Assembly (NCBI GenBank): GCA_023420715.1
Contig: JAEZVR010000121.1
Location: 1 to 9,342 of the forward strand
Source: Bacillota bacterium
GTDB lineage: Bacteria > Bacillota > Clostridia > Saccharofermentanales > Fastidiosipilaceae
Direction of reading: 5' to 3'
DNA length: 9,342 nt
Position 1 is the stretch's first letter. The number at the start of each line of letters is the position of its first letter. Under the pieces are notes generated by a model. That model was not told the origin of the DNA. It did not search any database and saw nothing but the letters and a program-made list of their open reading frames with translations. Position numbers and translations under genes: made by a program. Positions 5,657 to 9,342 of this stretch are shown here, piece after piece.

Positions 5657-6104
5657 TCAAAATACAGATCTCAACGCAATGGAGGGTGTGGTCCATTACG
5701 AGTTGTTCGGCCTGGAAGCACCCGAACAGGTCGCCAATCTTCCGATTTCGGCATTGGCTTATGTTGGAGATGCGGTATATGAATTGCTTGTACGGCAACA
5801 TTTGCTGGTTACTAGAAGGCAAAGTGCACGGCAATTACATCAACAGAGTATTCAATGGGTCAAAGCGAGTTATCAAGCTAGTATTGGTCGCGCGATTTTT
5901 GAGGAATTGCGGGAAGATGAACGACATATTTTTTTGAGAGGGCGAAACCATGCCCCTGGCGCAATGCCCAAGCATGCTAATCCTGTAGATTATCGATATG
6001 CTTCAGGGTTAGAGACACTTGTGGGCTATCTTTACTTAAGTCGTCAATCAGAGCGGTTGCATTGGATTTTTCAGCGGGTGGTTAATCCCGCCAAAGAAAT
6101 ATAG
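5640..6104 (+). CDS. mrnC: Mini-ribonuclease 3 (23S rRNA maturation)
   Basis: Mini-III is an RNase III catalytic domain without a double-stranded-RNA-binding domain. In Bacillus it trims the ends of 23S rRNA on a substrate that includes ribosomal protein L3. The product is 154 residues. Hallmarks are LPISALAYVGDAVYELLVRQHLL (34-56) with catalytic D44, LRGRNHAPGAMPKH (99-112) and VDYRYASGLETLVGYLYL (116-133) with the second acidic residue E125. The ATG at 5640 has AGAAGG just upstream, inside the cysS coding region. An upstream TTG (5616) and an internal ATG (5679) are possible, but the family core is contained in all three. The 17-nt overlap with cysS suggests coupled translation. Confidence 0.94.
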   Translation: MSSELNQNTDLNAMEGVVHYELFGLEAPEQVANLPISALAYVGDAVYELLVRQHLLVTRRQSARQLHQQSIQWVKASYQASIGRAIFEELREDERHIFLRGRNHAPGAMPKHANPVDYRYASGLETLVGYLYLSRQSERLHWIFQRVVNPAKEI

Positions 6105-6122
6105 GTATACCGGAGAGCTGTC

Positions 6123-7112
6123 ATGTCCGATCGTAAGAAAAATTTAAATCAAAAGCAAAAACGTGTGCAAAATTGGGGGGATCAGTTCGGCAATCAGCGG
6201 TCTTTAAATGCTTCTCGAACAGGGCGGTCTTTGAATGAACACAGCAGACGTGGCAGAAAAGTCGTGAGATCTACTCAGCGTCCCCATAAATCGCCTGTTT
6301 TTGAACCCGATAGCAACACATATCTGCCAAATCGACAGCAAGTAGAAAATGAGAGCCTGTCTGATTGTTTAATTGAAGGGCGCAATCCAATTGTAGAGGC
6401 CATTAAAGCCGGTAGAACGATTGAAAAATTGTGGGTTATGCAATCGCCAGAAGGAAGCCGCGACCCAAAGCTTGCGGCATTGATTCAGTTGGTAAAGCAG
6501 CAGGGCGGTTTAATTATGGAAGTGCCTAAAGCTACGCTGGATGGCCTTTCGGTTAGTTATAACCATCAAGGTCTCATTGCCCGGACAGCCATGCATGCCT
6601 ATGCGAGTCTAGATGACTTATTCGAGCGAGCGGCATCCCGTCAAGAAGATCCTTTCTTTATTGTGTTGGATCGGATTCAGGATGGCTATAATTTAGGCAG
6701 TGTTTTGCGGATTGCAGATGCGTGCGGAGCGCATGGTGTGATTATTCCTGCGCGTCGTTCAGTTGGGTTGAATGCTGTTGTTGCAAAGGCATCAGCAGGC
6801 GCAATGGAACATGTTTTGTGTTGCAAAGTCACCAATTTATCGCAGACCATTCGGCTGTTAAAAGAAAGAGGTTTATGGATTATTGGCGCTGAAGCAGGTG
6901 GTGACAATTTATATGCAGGTCAGGATTTGACAGGACCCATGGCCATTGTTATTGGGAGCGAAGGTTTTGGCATTGCGGATGCGTTGCTTAAACATTGTGA
7001 TTTTAAATTAGAAATTCCCATGTTTGGATCGGTCAATTCGCTTAATGCGGCCGTGGCCTGTGGAATTATAGCTTATGAAATTAGAAGACAGCGACAACTA
7101 TCCAACCCGTGA
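6123..7112 (+). CDS. rlmB: 23S rRNA 2'-O-methyltransferase of the TrmH/RlmB (SPOUT) family
   Basis: RlmB methylates the ribose of a 23S rRNA P-loop guanosine (G2251 in E. coli) with SAM. The product has 329 residues. Residues 1-80 are an extra low-complexity segment rich in R, K, N, Q and S that probably binds RNA. The substrate-binding domain begins at LIEGRNPIVEAIKAG (83-97) and ends near SYNHQGLIA (145-153). The knotted SPOUT domain (178-323) shows motif 1, LDRIQDGYNLGSVLRIADACG (182-202, N190 and R196), motif 2, IVIGSEGFGI (275-284), and motif 3, IPMFGSVNSLNAAVACGI (298-315). ATG 6123 follows CCGGAGAG at 18 nt after mrnC. The end overlaps the sigma-factor gene by 38 nt. Assignment to RlmB rather than another TrmH paralogue rests on the gene order. 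Confidence 0.92.
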   Translation: MSDRKKNLNQKQKRVQNWGDQFGNQRSLNASRTGRSLNEHSRRGRKVVRSTQRPHKSPVFEPDSNTYLPNRQQVENESLSDCLIEGRNPIVEAIKAGRTIEKLWVMQSPEGSRDPKLAALIQLVKQQGGLIMEVPKATLDGLSVSYNHQGLIARTAMHAYASLDDLFERAASRQEDPFFIVLDRIQDGYNLGSVLRIADACGAHGVIIPARRSVGLNAVVAKASAGAMEHVLCCKVTNLSQTIRLLKERGLWIIGAEAGGDNLYAGQDLTGPMAIVIGSEGFGIADALLKHCDFKLEIPMFGSVNSLNAAVACGIIAYEIRRQRQLSNP

Positions 7113-7734
7113 TGCCCTTCAATGGAGACAGCTAATTCATGATGCAAAGCATGGTTCTGACGAGGCTTTTTCAGCTTTAACAGAGGCTTTCATGCCCTTG
7201 ATGCTTAAACTGGGATATCTCTACAAAACCCCAGGGATTGAAATGGATGATTTCAGACAAGAGGGGCGTATATCGCTTTACCGTGCGATTCAGAGGTTTG
7301 ATGAAAATCAAGGCATTCCTTTTCCGGCTTATGCTTCCAGATGTATTCAAAATGCCTTAATCGATTTTAGCCGTCGCAATCTTCGAACAAAAAACCGTAT
7401 GTTAGATTGTGCAGAGCGATCAGAAGATGCGGTACAGGCTGCCTTCAGTCGTGAGCAAAAGCATATCGATATTGAAAATCAGCTGATTGGTCGTTTGGAT
7501 GAAATGGATCGACTGGCAGCCATGAAGCAGATCATGCAGGCAGTTTGTTCAGATCTGGAACAAGCTGTGCTCATTCGATATTTAACGGATGAACGTCCTG
7601 CGGAAATTGCCGCCCACCTCCAATGTACCCCACTTCAAGTTCAAAATGCCCTATATCGTGCACGTAAAAAAATGCGCTTGGCTCTTGAAGAACGGGAGGT
7701 AGAGCGCCAAAATAAGAAAAAACGGAAAGCATAA
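7075..7734 (+). CDS. sigH: Sigma-70 family RNA polymerase sigma factor, SigH (Spo0H)-like
   Basis: A 219-residue sigma factor with region 2 at about 27-105, including MDDFRQEGRISLYRAIQRFD (57-76; core binding and -10 recognition) and FPAYASRCIQNALIDFSRRN (83-102), and region 4 at about 158-203 with the helix-turn-helix RPAEIAAHLQCTPLQVQNALYRARKKM. There is no region 1.1 or full region 3. The C-terminal tail (204-219) is highly basic. In Bacillus and Clostridium the gene after cysS-mrnC-rlmB(-yacP) is sigH, which serves early stationary phase, competence and sporulation, so I infer SigH. Sequence similarity alone supports only a SigH/ECF-like factor. The ATG at 7075 is inside rlmB with only a weak GGA 12 bases upstream. 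No other in-frame start fits, so translation is probably coupled to rlmB. Confidence 0.75.
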   Translation: MKLEDSDNYPTRDALQWRQLIHDAKHGSDEAFSALTEAFMPLMLKLGYLYKTPGIEMDDFRQEGRISLYRAIQRFDENQGIPFPAYASRCIQNALIDFSRRNLRTKNRMLDCAERSEDAVQAAFSREQKHIDIENQLIGRLDEMDRLAAMKQIMQAVCSDLEQAVLIRYLTDERPAEIAAHLQCTPLQVQNALYRARKKMRLALEEREVERQNKKKRKA

Positions 7735-7745
7735 AGAAGGTCAAC

Positions 7746-9116
7746 ATGAGATATCATCGCATAAAAGGCGCTATCCAGAGAAAAATTTTCATGTGTTTGA
7801 TCATTCTGCTTTGCCTGTTATTGGGTGGTGTGGCTCGATATTTTTATGCCATGAATGCGTTTCTTCAATCCAGGGGTAATGGCAAACAAGATTTTGAACG
7901 TTTTCATAGCAGCAGTATTTTTTTATCGCCTTTATCCGAGGCAAAATTGGTTCAAAAAATCTTGGATGCCTTGCGAGATCCAAGTCAGATTCGCATGGTA
8001 TTTCAGTCTATACCGCTTTATCAGCTTAACGGTATAACTTATGAAGAATTTGCACAATATATATACCTGTTGGATCATTTGACGACACAGAAGTTAGATA
8101 CCTTTTCAATTATGACAGTCTCTGTCAGAAATGCCTTAATTGAACAGTTGTCAAAGGATTTGCCAAGGGAAGCTGCTGTTATTCGAAATAGTAATTACTA
8201 TTGGTTGGAAAATGCAGCAAGGGACACCGATGTGCATATTCCGATTATGATACAAAAAAATATTCAAGGCGACGCCTATCTCTCGCGGATGTGGATGACG
8301 CGTTGTGTACAGCTTTACGACTATGTTCAATTTTATTTGAATATCCTCAAAAACAGCGATACCAACTTGCTCAGCAAGCTCATTTATTCCCAAAGTCAGC
8401 AAACTGCCATCCGCGAACACAAGGCAGATCTGTTGATGCGGCACTATCAAGCGAAACATGTCGATGTTGAACGGGATGTCCAGATTTTAAATTTACAGAT
8501 GAATTCAGCTGTTATTGAAGCCCGTTGGACAGAGTATGACGAAGCAGGAAAATCAGATGAGCATCGCAAGCAGTTTAAAATAACCTATGATGGTGTCAGT
8601 TTTGAGGTCTTAGATTATATTCCCCAAACCTTCAATTTGTCGCAGTTTGATTTTCGCAAGCCGAGCATGACAACTTCTACTTTAAGGGTCGGTGAATATG
8701 TGCACGAAGCGTTAATCGAAAAGATTTATGGAAAACCAATGGGAATGTATGTGCACGATCTACCGGACTGGCTAAATTATGACGGGCGTGCTCAGTTGAT
8801 CGACTTGTTTTACCCAGAAATATCCATACAAATTGTAGGTGTTTTAGGGCCTTCTGGTGGTTGGGAAGGGACCTTGAGGTCTGTTTATATTTATCGTCCG
8901 ACGATTGCGCTGGATCTAGGTGTTTCTCCCGGTATGACACTCGAATCAGTTTTGCAGAAGTTGCCCTTTGAAGATGTGACACATTTTAATTTTGCTGTCG
9001 ATCATGTTACCGCTGATTTTGGCTTTAAAGAAGGACGGCTTTACGGGATTCGAGTGACAGATCATCGGTTTGATCACACCGCATCGCTTGGCAAGGCTGA
9101 CGCGCCTGAGTCATGA
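7746..9116 (+). CDS. Membrane-anchored extracytoplasmic protein of unknown function
   Basis: I do not recognise this 456-residue protein. A short basic N-terminus (MRYHRIKGAIQRK) precedes one hydrophobic segment (14-30), with no lipobox and no clear cleavage site. This predicts a single-pass anchor with about 420 residues outside the membrane. Residues 58-240 look helical. The C-terminal part seems to hold two related units: LRVGEYVHEALIEKIYGKP (313-331) ending in strand VYIYRP (380-385), and LGVSPGMTLESVLQKL (391-406) ending in VTADFGFKEGRLYGIRV (421-437). Both fit the 'G-x-s-x-x-x-v-x-x-x-yGkP ... strand-dG-v-x-x-I-x-v' pattern of small cell-surface stalk-like repeats; this is weak, by eye. 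A good AGAAGG site (7735-7740) precedes the ATG, 11 bases after the sigma gene, so they are probably cotranscribed. Its place behind a sigma factor would allow an anti-sigma or sensing role, but no anti-sigma domain is visible. No terminator follows. Confidence 0.85.
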   Translation: MRYHRIKGAIQRKIFMCLIILLCLLLGGVARYFYAMNAFLQSRGNGKQDFERFHSSSIFLSPLSEAKLVQKILDALRDPSQIRMVFQSIPLYQLNGITYEEFAQYIYLLDHLTTQKLDTFSIMTVSVRNALIEQLSKDLPREAAVIRNSNYYWLENAARDTDVHIPIMIQKNIQGDAYLSRMWMTRCVQLYDYVQFYLNILKNSDTNLLSKLIYSQSQQTAIREHKADLLMRHYQAKHVDVERDVQILNLQMNSAVIEARWTEYDEAGKSDEHRKQFKITYDGVSFEVLDYIPQTFNLSQFDFRKPSMTTSTLRVGEYVHEALIEKIYGKPMGMYVHDLPDWLNYDGRAQLIDLFYPEISIQIVGVLGPSGGWEGTLRSVYIYRPTIALDLGVSPGMTLESVLQKLPFEDVTHFNFAVDHVTADFGFKEGRLYGIRVTDHRFDHTASLGKADAPES

Positions 9117-9342
9117 TTTTGGACTTGGTCTCAGTAAGCGATCTTTTATGACGTCTATGCTGAGTGGGTCTAAGCCATTTTGTCGTAAATAGGTTTCCGC
9201 ATTTTTGTATCGCGCTCTAAACTGCTTTAAAAAATACGTCATATTCCAGTAGTCTGTTCGAATGAGCTGAATACGGTTGCCAGGATATAAATGTTTTAGA
9301 CGCTCGATTTTAGGGGCAAGATAAGCCGCACTGATTTGATAG
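9111..9342 (-). CDS. C-terminal part of a probable tyrosine-protein phosphatase (IphP/Y_phosphatase3-like), 5' part outside window
   Basis: Read leftward from the window edge, a frame open at 9341 gives 76 residues before a TGA at 9113-9111. The visible stretch resembles the end of bacterial dual-specificity tyrosine phosphatases of the IphP type: YQISAAYLAPKIERL (1-15 of the visible part) where relatives have a YLLTNEYL-type helix after the active site, and FRARYKNAETYLRQNGLDPL (41-60) then IDVIKDRLL (62-70) where relatives end with YGsxeaYLxxxGLs..i..LRxxLL. The CxxGKDRTG active-site loop would be beyond the window edge, so the catalytic identity cannot be checked here. It converges on the upstream membrane-protein gene with a 6-base overlap. 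Confidence 0.5.
   Translation of the reverse strand, partial: YQISAAYLAPKIERLKHLYPGNRIQLIRTDYWNMTYFLKQFRARYKNAETYLRQNGLDPLSIDVIKDRLLRPSPKS

Noticed and set aside
6072..6092. GCGGG/CCCGC inverted repeat at the end of mrnC as a terminator.
   Set aside because: A five-base stem with an eight-base loop and no T run, inside the coding region and followed at once by rlmB.
8201..8470. Alternate-frame open stretches on both strands within the 456-residue membrane-protein gene.
   Set aside because: They lack ribosome binding sites and family resemblance, and the main frame is continuous with a good start.

Overview
The window reads as a chromosomal segment of a Gram-positive, Firmicutes (Bacillota)-like bacterium, probably of clostridial type. 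The evidence is the gene order cysS–mrnC–rlmB–sigma factor, a Mini-RNase III gene, a SAM-I (S-box) riboswitch with an intrinsic terminator in front of metK, a ComFC-type protein, strong AGGAGG-like ribosome binding sites and a clostridial-style Tad/Flp pilus ATPase. The sequence does not fix the genus. No phage, insertion sequence, CRISPR array, tRNA or rRNA gene was seen.

Left end (1-1502, minus strand): the promoter-proximal part of a Tad/Flp-type pilus or secretion operon. It holds a CpaF/TadA-family ATPase, cut by the window edge, and upstream of it a 246-residue protein that looks like a CpaE/TadZ partner without a Walker A motif. The leader of this operon (about 1507-1603) can fold into a three-helix structure whose closing stem runs into the Shine-Dalgarno sequence. 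I do not recognise it as a known RNA class, and it is the most interesting unexplained element here.

Middle (1627-4178, plus strand): a divergent promoter drives a SAM-I riboswitch, a terminator and metK, which ends at a strong intrinsic terminator. Next comes a ComF-family gene that I start at a TTG at 3152. It is followed by a 6S RNA gene (about 4007-4178) that fills the otherwise empty 309-base gap before cysS.

Right part (4178-9116, plus strand): an extended -10 promoter immediately after the 6S RNA, then a tight run of cysS, mrnC, rlmB, a SigH-like sigma factor and a 456-residue membrane-anchored protein of unknown function. Gaps are short or negative (cysS/mrnC overlap 17 nt, rlmB/sigma overlap 38 nt), so this is probably one operon. 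It links cysteine charging, 23S rRNA processing, 23S rRNA methylation and a transition-phase sigma factor, as at the Bacillus/Clostridium sigH locus. The yacP gene usual between rlmB and sigH is absent, and rpmG-secE-nusG does not follow.

Right end (9111-9342, minus strand): the C-terminal part of a probable tyrosine-protein phosphatase. It converges on the membrane-protein gene so closely that both stop codons lie in one TCATGA palindrome.
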